In this document: piece after piece, positions 1-7,851 of the stretch | Numbering within the stretch: position 1 is the first letter of the stretch | How the letters are laid out: the number at the start of each line of letters is the position of its first letter | Origin: an uncultured Erysipelotrichaceae bacterium | GTDB taxonomy: Bacteria; Bacillota_I; Bacilli_A; RF39; UBA660 | Assembly: GCA_902783345.1 (NCBI GenBank) | Contig: CACZQI010000012.1 | Span: 1-19,016, forward strand | Direction: 5' to 3' | DNA: 19,016 nucleotides | Position numbers and translations under genes: made by a program | The notes under the pieces: generated by a model | What the model saw: the letters and a program-made list of their open reading frames with translations, nothing else | Database searches by the model: none | Told to the model about the DNA's origin: nothing

Positions 1-475
1 ATTTGATATTGATGCTAATGGTATAGTTAATGTTAAGGCTAAAGATTTAGGTACTAATAAAGAACAATCAATTACTATTACATCAAATACTAATTTAACT
101 GATGAAGAAATTGATAAAATGATGAAAGAAGCTGAAGCTAATAAAGAAGCTGATGAAAAGCGTAAAAATGAAGCGGATGCTAGAAACGAGGCTGATAGTA
201 CTATCTTTGCTACTGAAAAAGCCTTAAATGACTTAAAAGATAAAGTATCAGAAGATGATAAGAAAGAAGCCGAAGATTTAATTGCTGATTTAAAGAAAAC
301 TTTAGAAGGTAATGATATTGAAGAAATTAAAAATAAAACTAAAGCTTTAAATGAAAAAGCAATGGCACTAGCTTCTAAAGTATATGAAGAAGCTGCTAAA
401 GCAAATCAAAATAATAATGCTTCTGATAATAATGGTGAAGCTGAAGAAGCTGAATTTGTAGATAATAATAATTAA
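1..475 (+). CDS. dnaK: Chaperone protein DnaK, C-terminal part (5' end outside window)
   Basis: This is the 3' end of an Hsp70 gene; the frame is open from base 2 and ends at TAA 473-475. The first residues (FDIDANGIVNVKAKDLGTN) are the end of the substrate-binding beta-sandwich of DnaK. SITI and LTDEEIDKM then lead into the helical lid, a run of charged alpha-helix, and an acidic Asn-rich tail ending AEFVDNNN, comparable to the EEVD-like tails of bacterial DnaK. DnaK is the cytosolic ATP-driven chaperone that works with DnaJ (encoded at 2298) and GrpE (not in the window). An internal ATG at 119 is not a gene start, because the upstream codons are clearly DnaK. A hairpin terminator follows directly. 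Confidence 0.95.
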   Translation, partial: FDIDANGIVNVKAKDLGTNKEQSITITSNTNLTDEEIDKMMKEAEANKEADEKRKNEADARNEADSTIFATEKALNDLKDKVSEDDKKEAEDLIADLKKTLEGNDIEEIKNKTKALNEKAMALASKVYEEAAKANQNNNASDNNGEAEEAEFVDNNN

Positions 476-476
476 T

Positions 477-504
477 AAAAGTTCTAGGAAGACTAGAACT
501 TTTT
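477..504 (+). terminator. Intrinsic terminator between dnaK and the pepF-like gene
   Basis: An 11-bp perfect stem (477-487 with 493-503) encloses the 5-nt loop GAAGA. It is followed by only a short T run (500-504), after which the GGAGGA ribosome binding site of the next gene begins at once. No promoter fits between the hairpin and that gene, so it probably works as a leaky terminator that lowers pepF-dnaJ expression relative to dnaK. Confidence 0.75.
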
Positions 505-513
505 GGAGGAAAA

Positions 514-2298
514 ATGGATTATAATAAGAGAGTAGAAATAAATAAAGAATATACCTGGGATTTGTCTTGCTTTTATAAAAGTGATGAATTATGGGAAGAA
601 GATTTAAACAAATTAAAAAAGGATCTTCAAAAAATTACTGAATTTCAAAACAAAGTTATGGATAGCTCTAATAGTTTATATAATGCTTTAGAATGTTATT
701 ATGGGCTTATCAATAAAATTAGTCAAATTTATATATATGCATCACTTAAACATGATGAAGATTTAGCAAATTCTAAGTATTCATTATACTTTACGAAGGC
801 TTATGCTTTATATAGTGAATTTATTTCGCTTTCTTCATTTTTAGTTCCTGAAATATTAAAGAAAATATCTAAATTAAATATATATTTAGAAAACCCAAAA
901 TTAAACAAATACCAATTTTTACTTAAAGATATTGCTAGATATAGAAAGCATACATTAAGTGCTAAAGAAGAGTTATTAATTAGCAAATTAACTGCACAAA
1001 ATGGAATATTTGATAAATTGAATAGTACTTTATTAAATGCAACTTTAAATTATGGTTCATTAATAATTGATGGTAAAAAAGTAACTATTACTAATAGTAA
1101 TTATCGTAATATTATGATGAATAAAAATCCCCAAATCAGAAAAAAATGTTATAAACTTATGACAAATAAAATTAAAGAGTATGAAAATATTTTTGGCGAT
1201 ATTTTAATTACTAATATGAAAGAAATAAGCGCTCTTGCGGAAATTAAGAACTATCAAAGTACAATGGAAATGGAATTACATTCATCTAATATACCAGTAA
1301 AGGTAGTTGATAATTTATATAGTGTTGTTCATAAGAATCTTGATGTTTATCAAAAATATTTTAGATTTATTAAAAATAATCTTAATTTACCAATTTTAAA
1401 TTATTATGATATTAATGCTGAATATAATAGTGATGAGCATTCATTTAATATTGAAGAAGCAAAAGATTTAATTATTAATGCTACTAAGATTTATGGGGAA
1501 AAATATAATAATATTATTAAAAAAGCCTTTAAAGATAGATGGATTGATTATGGTTCATATAAAGGAAAAAGAAGCGGAGCATATTGCACGGCAGTATATG
1601 GCTTTCATCCGGTAGTTTTAACTAATTTTCATGGTAAATTTGGGGATGTTTCTGCTATTGCCCATGAATTAGGTCATGCTGTCAACTTCTATTTAAGTAT
1701 TGAAAATAATGATGCTCATAACTATGAAAATGATATCTTTGTTGCTGAAGTGGCATCTTTAACAAATGAAATAATTTTATCAAATTATATTTTAAATAAT
1801 AGTACTGATAAATCATTACGCCTTAGTGCGATTAGTAATTTAATTGATATTATTCAAAACAATTTATTTGATGCTTGTTTAGAAGGCGAACTTGAAAACG
1901 AAATGTATGCACTAATAGATGCTAAAGAAGAAATAGATGCAAATAATTTATCAGACTCTATTTATAATTTAAGGAAAGAATATTATGGTAGTGTTGTTAA
2001 ATTAGACAAAAATGTAAGATATTTATGGGCTAGAAGAAGCCACTATTTTGCACCATTTTATTTATATCAATATGCAACCGGAGTTAGTGCTGCAATAAAT
2101 ATTGCTTTAAATATTATAAATGGTGATAAAAATTTTAAAGAAAAATATCTTGAATTTTTAAGTAAAGGTTCAACTGATTATCCAATAAATTTACTTAAAG
2201 AATTAGGCATAGATATGACTAGTCCTAAAGTAATAAAAAATGCAATTAATTATTTTGAATATTTAATAGATTTATATAGTAAGGTAAGTGATGAATAA
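514..2298 (+). CDS. pepF: Oligoendopeptidase F-like zinc metallopeptidase (M3 family)
   Basis: This is a cytosolic zinc peptidase of the M3/thimet-oligopeptidase superfamily, 594 residues, the usual length for PepF, which degrades short peptides. The zinc site is visible: HELGH at residues 384-388 gives two His ligands and the catalytic Glu385, and Glu412 in FVAEVAS is the expected third ligand. A GKRSGAYC segment upstream of the zinc motif matches the family. The N-terminal part is helical, as expected for the oligopeptidase F N-domain. The start at ATG 514 has a GGAGGA Shine-Dalgarno just downstream of the dnaK terminator. The stop overlaps the dnaJ start by one base, so the two are translationally coupled. 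Its place between dnaK and dnaJ is unusual. Exact substrate is not determinable. Confidence 0.92.
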   Translation: MDYNKRVEINKEYTWDLSCFYKSDELWEEDLNKLKKDLQKITEFQNKVMDSSNSLYNALECYYGLINKISQIYIYASLKHDEDLANSKYSLYFTKAYALYSEFISLSSFLVPEILKKISKLNIYLENPKLNKYQFLLKDIARYRKHTLSAKEELLISKLTAQNGIFDKLNSTLLNATLNYGSLIIDGKKVTITNSNYRNIMMNKNPQIRKKCYKLMTNKIKEYENIFGDILITNMKEISALAEIKNYQSTMEMELHSSNIPVKVVDNLYSVVHKNLDVYQKYFRFIKNNLNLPILNYYDINAEYNSDEHSFNIEEAKDLIINATKIYGEKYNNIIKKAFKDRWIDYGSYKGKRSGAYCTAVYGFHPVVLTNFHGKFGDVSAIAHELGHAVNFYLSIENNDAHNYENDIFVAEVASLTNEIILSNYILNNSTDKSLRLSAISNLIDIIQNNLFDACLEGELENEMYALIDAKEEIDANNLSDSIYNLRKEYYGSVVKLDKNVRYLWARRSHYFAPFYLYQYATGVSAAINIALNIINGDKNFKEKYLEFLSKGSTDYPINLLKELGIDMTSPKVIKNAINYFEYLIDLYSKVSDE

Positions 2299-3425
2299 TG
2301 GCTAAAAAAGATTTTTATGAAGTTTTAGGAGTTAGCAAAAATGCTACTGAAGCGGAAATAAAAAGTGCTTTTAGAAAAAAAGCTAAAGAATATCATCCTG
2401 ATAATAAAGAAACAGGAAATGCAGAAAAATTTAAAGAAGTAAGTGAAGCATATGGTGTTTTATCAGATGCTAATAAAAGAAAACAATATGACCAATTTGG
2501 TTCGGCCGCTTTTGATAATAATGCTGGAGGTTTCTCTGGCTTTGGTGGTGGCTTCCAAGGATTTGGTGGCGGATTTACTGGCTTTGATTTTGAAGATATT
2601 AACTTAGGTGATATATTTGAGCAAATGATGGGTGGTGGACGAGGTAGAAGCTCTCGCTCTAGAGCCACTAGAGGCGCTGATATTTTAGTGAAACTATCTT
2701 TATCATTTGAAGAAGCTGTTTTTGGATGTGAAAAAACCTTTAATGTAACTTTAAATGAGATGTGTCATGAATGTAATGGTAAAGGTGGTAAAAATCCTAT
2801 TAAGTGTACTACTTGTAATGGTAGGGGAACCATTGTTAGAGAGCAACGTAGTATTTTAGGTATGATTCAAACTCAAACTACTTGTCCAGATTGTCATGGA
2901 ACTGGTGAAACATTTAAAGAAAGCTGTTCATCTTGTCGTGGCAAGGGAGTTGTCAATATAAATAAAGAAGTAAAATTAAAAGTTCCAAGTGGTGTTGATA
3001 CAGGCGACCAAATGAGAATGCCTGGTAAAGCAAATGCCGGAAGTAATGGTGGCGAGAACGGAGATATTTATATTGAATTTAGTGTTAAAGACCATCCATT
3101 ATATAAAAGAGATGGTAAAGATTTATATTTAGTTGTACCACTAACTATTACTGAAGCCGTTTTAGGATGTAAAAAAGAAATTCCAACTATTTATGGTAAT
3201 GAAGTAGTTACCTTTAATCCAGGTACTCAAAATAATGAAAATATTAAACTTAAAGGTAAAGGAATAGATGATAAAAAATCTGGTAAACTTGGTGATATGT
3301 ATATAATAACTAATATTATTATGCCAACTAAATTAGATAGAAATCAAAAATCCTTATTTAATGAACTTAAAGAGACTAAATTAGATAATGAAGAAGAATT
3401 CAAAAAATTTAATAAATATTTATAA
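2298..3425 (+). CDS. dnaJ: Chaperone protein DnaJ (Hsp40)
   Basis: A full-length type I Hsp40 of 375 residues that stimulates the DnaK ATPase and delivers unfolded substrates. Domains in order are: J domain at about 1-70 with the HPD motif at 33-35; a Gly/Phe-rich linker at about 75-120; a zinc-binding domain with four CxxCxGxG repeats (CHECNGKG, CTTCNGRG, CPDCHGTG, CSSCRGKG); and the C-terminal peptide-binding domains. All eight zinc cysteines are present. The ATG overlaps the stop of the upstream peptidase gene by one base, and the Shine-Dalgarno is weak (AAGTGATG), which suggests coupled translation. There is no clear hairpin after the gene, and the next promoter starts straight after the stop codon. 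Confidence 0.98.
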   Translation: MAKKDFYEVLGVSKNATEAEIKSAFRKKAKEYHPDNKETGNAEKFKEVSEAYGVLSDANKRKQYDQFGSAAFDNNAGGFSGFGGGFQGFGGGFTGFDFEDINLGDIFEQMMGGGRGRSSRSRATRGADILVKLSLSFEEAVFGCEKTFNVTLNEMCHECNGKGGKNPIKCTTCNGRGTIVREQRSILGMIQTQTTCPDCHGTGETFKESCSSCRGKGVVNINKEVKLKVPSGVDTGDQMRMPGKANAGSNGGENGDIYIEFSVKDHPLYKRDGKDLYLVVPLTITEAVLGCKKEIPTIYGNEVVTFNPGTQNNENIKLKGKGIDDKKSGKLGDMYIITNIIMPTKLDRNQKSLFNELKETKLDNEEEFKKFNKYL

Positions 3426-3455
3426 TTGATTTTATAAAAATACATTTGTTATAAT
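3426..3455 (+). promoter_or_regulatory. Promoter of lepB-holA
   Basis: TTGATT at 3426-3431, an 18-nt spacer, and an extended -10 TGtTATAAT at 3447-3455. It lies immediately after the dnaJ stop and predicts a start near 3462, about 25 nt before the lepB ATG. Confidence 0.7.
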
Positions 3456-3486
3456 ATTTTAAGAATTTGTATGAGGTGAATGCCAT

Positions 3487-3990
3487 ATGAATAAAGAAAA
3501 GATTAAAAGTAAATTATTAGAATGGTTACCATATTTAATAATAATTATTGTAGTAATTTTAATTAGAACTTATCTTTTTACACCTATTAGAGTAAATGGT
3601 ACTAGTATGTATCCTACATTGAAACAAAATGATTTAATGATTTTAAATAAAATCGGTTTATCTAAAGGAATAAATAGATGGGAAATAGTAGTTGTAAAAG
3701 AAGATAATAGATATATTATTAAAAGAGTAATAGGGCTTCCAGGTGAATCAGTTGCTTATCTTGATGGTAAATTATATATTAATAAAAAGATAGTTGAAGA
3801 TAATTATTCTTTAAGTACAACTAAAGATTTTAATGAAATATATTTAAAAGAAAATGAATATTTTGTTATGGGGGATAACCGAGCAGTTTCTGCTGATAGT
3901 AGATCAATTGGCCCTGTAACAAATGAGCAAATATTAGGTAAAACTTCTTTTAGATTTTTCCCCTTTAATAAAATAGGTAATGTCAAATGA
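3487..3990 (+). CDS. lepB: Type I signal peptidase
   Basis: A membrane-anchored serine protease that removes signal peptides from secreted proteins (S26A family). It has one N-terminal membrane segment (about residues 14-31), then Box B with the nucleophile Ser40 in NGTSMYPT, the general-base Lys79 in IIKRVIGLPGE, and the VMGDNR...SRSIGPV boxes near the C-terminus. The length of 167 residues is normal for the Gram-positive short type. Start ATG 3487 has GAGGTG 8 nt upstream. The stop codon overlaps the next gene in an ATGA arrangement, so lepB and holA form one transcription unit. Confidence 0.96.
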   Translation: MNKEKIKSKLLEWLPYLIIIIVVILIRTYLFTPIRVNGTSMYPTLKQNDLMILNKIGLSKGINRWEIVVVKEDNRYIIKRVIGLPGESVAYLDGKLYINKKIVEDNYSLSTTKDFNEIYLKENEYFVMGDNRAVSADSRSIGPVTNEQILGKTSFRFFPFNKIGNVK

Positions 3991-4883
3991 ATACTTATTT
4001 AATAAATTGTTATAGTATTAGATTATTAGAAGAAGAAATAGATAAAATTATAAGTGGTAAAGAAAACATTGTCACGCTTAATTATGATGAAGTGGGCATT
4101 GATAATGTTTTAGATGAATGTGCTTATTTTTCTCTTTTAAATGAAGAAAAAATAGTAATTGTAAAAAATTTTAAAATAAATAATGCTAGTAAACCATTAG
4201 AAAAATATTTAGATAATCCAAATCTTAATACCAGATTAATACTAGTAGTAGATAATTTAGATAAAAGAAGTAGTATTTATAAAAAGATAAAAGAAAAGGG
4301 CACTGTAATTGAAATATCAGAAATTAGTTCCAATGATTTAATAAATAAAATAAATAATTATGCAAAAAAGCATAATATAATTATTGACTATTTAGCCATT
4401 AATAAATTAATAGACTATAATTTAGCAAATTATGATTTAATTTTAAATGAAATTGATAAAATAGGAATTATTACTAATAAAATAACAACTGATATAATTG
4501 ATGAATATAGTTCTAAACTTAATGGGGAAGATACTTTTAATTTATGTGATGCGATAACAAGTAAAAATTATAAAAAAATAAATGAATTAGTAGATAAATT
4601 TATATTAGAAAAAATGGAAGTTGTACCTTTAGTAGCACTTCTAGCTGGACAATACAGGATTATTTATGCAACTAAAGAATTAAAAGATTCTAATGAAAAA
4701 ATTGCATCTATTTTAAATGTTCATCCTTATAGAGTTAAACTAGCAAGAGAAAAATCTTATTTATATAGTAAAGAAGAACTTAAAGATATATTACTTGAGT
4801 TATGCAATTTAGATAAAAATTTAAAATCTTTAAATGTTAATCAATATACTTTATTAAAAGAGTTTTTAATTAAATTAGGGTAA
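3987..4883 (+). CDS. holA: DNA polymerase III delta subunit (clamp loader)
   Basis: A 298-residue protein matching the delta subunit, which opens the beta sliding clamp as part of the cytosolic clamp-loader complex. Recognised features are the N-terminal RLLEEEIDKI segment, a YFSLLNEEKIVIVKNF stretch typical of delta domain I, the DLILNEIDKI helix of domain II, and the C-terminal LAGQYRIIYATKEL and HPYRVKLAREK helices of domain III. Delta is poorly conserved, so the assignment rests on the overall pattern and length. The ATGA overlap with lepB shows coupling. A bidirectional terminator follows. Confidence 0.92.
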   Translation: MNTYLINCYSIRLLEEEIDKIISGKENIVTLNYDEVGIDNVLDECAYFSLLNEEKIVIVKNFKINNASKPLEKYLDNPNLNTRLILVVDNLDKRSSIYKKIKEKGTVIEISEISSNDLINKINNYAKKHNIIIDYLAINKLIDYNLANYDLILNEIDKIGIITNKITTDIIDEYSSKLNGEDTFNLCDAITSKNYKKINELVDKFILEKMEVVPLVALLAGQYRIIYATKELKDSNEKIASILNVHPYRVKLAREKSYLYSKEELKDILLELCNLDKNLKSLNVNQYTLLKEFLIKLG

Positions 4884-4901
4884 AAAAATTTAATAAAAAT
4901 A

Positions 4902-4937
4902 AAAACAAATGGTTAGTTTTAATCATTTGTTTTCTTT
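4902..4937. terminator. Bidirectional terminator between holA and the DUF3792 gene
   Basis: A 10-bp stem, AAAACAAATG (4902-4911) with CATTTGTTTT (4924-4933), has T-rich tracts on the downstream side of both strands. It separates the convergent genes and overlaps the last codons of the minus-strand gene. Confidence 0.75.
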
Positions 4938-5275
4938 TGAATTCCTAAGATTGAGCCAACAGTAGATGATGCTATTAAAATTGCATAATAAATTAAAGTG
5001 TTTATTTGATAATTATTTTTAAAAAGCAAACTTAAGATAAAAAATATTAGTGAAGTAAGTGCTCCAAAGGCAAGACCATTGATATATCCTTTTTTATTTA
5101 CGTTTTTACCGATAAAAAAGCCACTAATAAGCATTGTTATAATCATAACGATTAAAATAATTATATTAATTGTTTTAACTCCTAATAAATTAAAGATGCC
5201 AACAATGAGCGGAGCAATAAGAACAAAGCCTATAGGTATTAATAAAACCTTTAAATAATTTATTAATGTATTCAA
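4919..5275 (-). CDS. DUF3792/TIGR04086-family membrane protein
   Basis: A small integral membrane protein of 118 residues with four predicted membrane spans (about 7-27, 32-53, 63-83 and 90-108), separated by the short charged loop GKNVNKKGYINGL. Topology and the GYINGLAFGALTSL segment match the DUF3792/TIGR04086 family found throughout Firmicutes; its function is unknown. I choose a TTG start at 5275: AGGTGG at 5286-5281 lies five bases upstream, the same spacing as at 13331 and 15495. A GTG at 5284 is in frame but is part of that Shine-Dalgarno, so the longer version is less likely. It is the second gene of a minus-strand pair with the IMPACT-like gene. Confidence 0.85.
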   Translation of the reverse strand: MNTLINYLKVLLIPIGFVLIAPLIVGIFNLLGVKTINIIILIVMIITMLISGFFIGKNVNKKGYINGLAFGALTSLIFFILSLLFKNNYQINTLIYYAILIASSTVGSILGIQKKTND

Positions 5276-5299
5276 AAAAACCACCTAATAGATGGTATG

Positions 5300-5653
5300 T
5301 TAATTTTTATTATTTATGCATATATTTGCGCATTTACTATAAGTTCTAGATAAAAGTGGGGCACCTAACTTAGTTCCGCCAAAGAATCTAACAACTAAAA
5401 TCAAATGATTATTTAAACTATTATGCTCTAATAAATTTAAAAAATTTAGACCAATATTACCTGGTTCTTTATCATTAGATTTACCAGCTGTATTAATAAT
5501 TTTATAGGCATATGGTATATGACGATAACCTTTATTATTCTTTTTTATATCATCTAAAATAATATTGATATCTTCTTTAGTATCTATTTCATATAAATAA
5601 CCATAAAATTTAGATTTCTTTTCTTCTAGTAAAGAAGTATTTAATAATTTCAT
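5300..5653 (-). CDS. YigZ/IMPACT-family protein, N-terminal domain only
   Basis: A 117-residue protein recognisable as the IMPACT (UPF0029) N-terminal domain: residues reading KSKFYGYLYEI, RHIPYAYKI and LILVVRFFGGTKLGAPLLSRTYS follow the family's K-S-x-F, H-x-x-Y-A-Y and V-R-Y-F-G-G-x-x-L-G-x-G-G-L-x-R-A-Y pattern. Usual YigZ proteins are about 200 residues with a C-terminal DUF1949 domain, which is absent here. The DDGEPSGTAG signature has drifted to NDKEPGNIG and GGLxRAY to PLLSRTY, so it is divergent. I prefer ATG 5653: a GTG at 5662 is in frame but lies at the predicted transcript start and forms the GTGAT Shine-Dalgarno. Family function (ribosome or translation related) is only inferred. 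Confidence 0.8.
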   Translation of the reverse strand: MKLLNTSLLEEKKSKFYGYLYEIDTKEDINIILDDIKKNNKGYRHIPYAYKIINTAGKSNDKEPGNIGLNFLNLLEHNSLNNHLILVVRFFGGTKLGAPLLSRTYSKCANICINNKN

Positions 5654-5668
5654 AAATATCACAATTAA

Positions 5669-5697
5669 ATTTTATCATGCTATTAATTAAGTGTCAA
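5669..5697 (-). promoter_or_regulatory. Promoter of the IMPACT-like/DUF3792 operon
   Basis: On the minus strand, TTGACA (5697-5692), a 17-nt spacer and TGaTAAAAT (-10 at 5674-5669) give a near-consensus sigma-A promoter. Predicted start is about 5662, leaving a leader of roughly nine bases before ATG 5653. Confidence 0.8.
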
Positions 5698-5711
5698 AAA
5701 TGTAGTATACT
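5683..5711 (+). promoter_or_regulatory. Promoter of uvrC
   Basis: A -10 TATACT at 5706-5711 with a weak -35 (TTAATT, 5683-5688) 17 nt upstream. Its -35/spacer region contains the -35 of the divergent minus-strand promoter. Predicted start is near 5718, about nine bases before the ATG. Confidence 0.5.
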
Positions 5712-5726
5712 AATAATGTGATTTAT

Positions 5727-7484
5727 ATGTTTAAAGAGGAATTAAAGTTAGTCCCAGAAAAACCAGGTTCATACCAAATGTATGATGAAAATGATATTGT
5801 CATATATGTTGGTAAAGCTAAAAACTTAAAAAAACGATTAAGTTCTTATTTTCGTGGAACTCATACTGGTAAAACTAAAATGATGATTGATAATATTGCT
5901 TATTTTAAATATATAGTTACAAATACTGAATTAGAATCTTTTATTTTAGAAATAAATTTAATTAAAAAATATAATCCTAAATATAATATTTTACTAAAAG
6001 ATGATAAAAGTTATCCATATATTGAATATGTAAGAAAGCCATATCCTAGTTTAAAAGTAGTGCGTTATTTAAAGGTCAAAAAACATAAAGATAAAGTGTT
6101 ATTTGGACCATATGTAAATGCTTATGCCGCAAGAAGAATAGTATCTTTAATTAATAGATTATATCCCCTTAAAAAATGTGAAGGGTTACCTAAAGAAGTA
6201 TGCTTATATTATCATATTCATGAATGTCTTGGGTACTGCACTAAAAATGTTAAAGAAGAAGATATATTAAAAATGGAAGAAGAAATTTTATCATTTTTAA
6301 GAGGTAATGAAGATATTATTAAAAATAAATTAAAAGAAAAAATAGCATTTTATTCTGATAATATGAATTATGAAATGGCTTTAGATTTAAAAAAAGAACT
6401 TGATTATATGACAGTAGTTCTAGAAAAACAAAAAGTTGAACTAAATGTTAGTGAAAATTTAGATGTAATAAATTATGCTTTTAATAATGGTTTTATTGGC
6501 ATCGAATTCTTATTTGTTCGTAGTGGTAAATTAATTGGAGAATATCATGATATAACACCAGTTACGGATAATTATTTAAGTGAAATTGAAACCTATATCG
6601 CGCTTTTTTATCAAAAAAAGGAAATACCTAAAAATATTTTAATTCCTGATGAAATAGATGCTGAAATTATTAGTAAAATAATTGATACTAAGTTTATTAA
6701 AGTTAGTAAAGGCTCTAAATATAAGTTATTAAAAATGGCTAAGGAAAATGCTGAAATTAATTTAAATAATAATTTTAAAAGAATAGAGCAAAAGTTAGAG
6801 CGAACTCATGGCGCTAATGAAGATTTATCACAACTTTTAAATATAGGTATTAAAAGAATTGATATTTTTGATAATGCGCATTTATTTGGAACATATGCTG
6901 CAAGTGGCATGGTTGTTTATATAGATGGCGCACCTGATAAAAGTAAATATCGTAAATATAAAGTTCATACTGATCAAAATGATGATTATCATACAATGAA
7001 AGAAGTAATATACCGTAGATATTACCATGCATTAATAGATAAAGATATGCCAGACCTTATCTTAGTTGATGGTGGAATAAGTCAGGTTAATGCAGCTAAA
7101 GAAGTATTAAATGAAATGAATTTAAATATTAAGGTATGTGGTTTAGTTAAAAATGATAAACATCGTACTAATGAGTTATTAGATGGAGATACTTTAGAAA
7201 TATATAATATTGATAAAACAAGTAATTTATTTCATTATTTAACTAGAATGCAAGATGAAGTACATAGATTTACTATTAATTATCATCGCACTATTAGAAG
7301 TAAAGGATCTATTCAAAGCGTTTTAGATAGTGTTGAAGGTATTGGGCCTAAAAGAAGAAAAGAACTCATTAAAACATTTGGTAGTGTTAAAAAAATGAGT
7401 GAGGCTAAAATAGAAGAGTTAGAAAAAATATTACCTAAAAAGGTTGCTCAAGAACTTTTCAATTATTTACAGGAAAGAAAGTAA
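5727..7484 (+). CDS. uvrC: Excinuclease ABC subunit C
   Basis: The nuclease of nucleotide excision repair, which makes both incisions around UvrB-bound damage. Counting from ATG 5727 (585 residues): GIY-YIG domain at about 12-92 (GSY 14-16, YVGKAKNLKKR 27-37); four cysteines C151, C159, C167 and C171 in the CLYYHIHECLGYC region, as in iron-sulfur UvrC proteins; UVR domain at about 200-237; RNase H-like domain with catalytic-type IFDNAHLFGT and the LVDGG motif; and a C-terminal HhH repeat containing SVEGIGPKRRKEL. All are intact. A GTG at 5718 is in frame, but GTGAT there looks like the Shine-Dalgarno and falls at the predicted transcript start, so I prefer 5727. Confidence 0.97.
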   Translation: MFKEELKLVPEKPGSYQMYDENDIVIYVGKAKNLKKRLSSYFRGTHTGKTKMMIDNIAYFKYIVTNTELESFILEINLIKKYNPKYNILLKDDKSYPYIEYVRKPYPSLKVVRYLKVKKHKDKVLFGPYVNAYAARRIVSLINRLYPLKKCEGLPKEVCLYYHIHECLGYCTKNVKEEDILKMEEEILSFLRGNEDIIKNKLKEKIAFYSDNMNYEMALDLKKELDYMTVVLEKQKVELNVSENLDVINYAFNNGFIGIEFLFVRSGKLIGEYHDITPVTDNYLSEIETYIALFYQKKEIPKNILIPDEIDAEIISKIIDTKFIKVSKGSKYKLLKMAKENAEINLNNNFKRIEQKLERTHGANEDLSQLLNIGIKRIDIFDNAHLFGTYAASGMVVYIDGAPDKSKYRKYKVHTDQNDDYHTMKEVIYRRYYHALIDKDMPDLILVDGGISQVNAAKEVLNEMNLNIKVCGLVKNDKHRTNELLDGDTLEIYNIDKTSNLFHYLTRMQDEVHRFTINYHRTIRSKGSIQSVLDSVEGIGPKRRKELIKTFGSVKKMSEAKIEELEKILPKKVAQELFNYLQERK

Positions 7485-7494
7485 TTGTTATAAT
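7466..7494 (+). promoter_or_regulatory. Promoter inside the end of uvrC, driving 7513-8397
   Basis: TTTACA (7466-7471), a 17-nt spacer and an extended -10 TGtTATAAT (7486-7494). The -35 lies in the last uvrC codons and the -10 straddles its surroundings just after the stop. Predicted start is about 7501, exactly where AGGAGG begins. Confidence 0.75.
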
Positions 7495-7512
7495 AATTTA
7501 AGGAGGGTTTGT

Positions 7513-7839
7513 ATGGAATATGATGTTCCAAAATTTGATTATAATACTTTAGTGTTTTTAAGAAAACATACAGTTCTAGGGCCAATCGCTTTAAATAAAA
7601 TTTATCGTGCAAGAAAGGAAGCTGCTATAATTCAAAAGTATTACTTAGAAGTAGAACATGAAAATTTAGGACTTGATACAACAGCAGCTGATGAATTAGA
7701 ATATGCTTACCGATTAAATGCCTTTAAAACTAAAATAATGAAGCATTGGTATGTTTATGGCGATGGACTTTCTTTAGATGAATTTGTAGATTTAATTATA
7801 TCTAGATCTATTAAAAAAGAAGACAATAAAGTAAAATAA
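7513..7839 (+). CDS. Hypothetical protein, 108 residues
   Basis: Not recognised. The start at ATG 7513 is supported by a perfect AGGAGG at 7501-7506, six bases upstream; an open frame extends back into uvrC but has no ribosome binding site. The predicted protein is soluble, mostly helical and rich in Tyr and charged residues, without signal peptide or membrane segment. Readable patches are FDYNTLVFLRKHTVLGPIALNKIYRARKEAA near the N-terminus and KIMKHWYVYGDGLSLDEFVDLI near the C-terminus. It has its own strong promoter and ends 12 nt before the HdeD-like gene, so the two are probably co-transcribed. No function can be assigned. Confidence 0.8.
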   Translation: MEYDVPKFDYNTLVFLRKHTVLGPIALNKIYRARKEAAIIQKYYLEVEHENLGLDTTAADELEYAYRLNAFKTKIMKHWYVYGDGLSLDEFVDLIISRSIKKEDNKVK

Positions 7840-7851
7840 GAAGTGGTGAAA

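Noticed and set aside
2393..2668. Minus-strand ORF opposite the Gly/Phe region of dnaJ
   Set aside because: Proline-rich antisense of Gly codons; dnaJ clearly explains the region and no ribosome binding site is present.
5727..5850. UvrC GIY motif appearing as GSY
   Set aside because: The first position of this motif varies in normal UvrC proteins and the rest of the domain is intact.
6850..7032. Minus-strand ORF within uvrC
   Set aside because: Lies wholly in the conserved RNase H-like domain of uvrC with no start signals.
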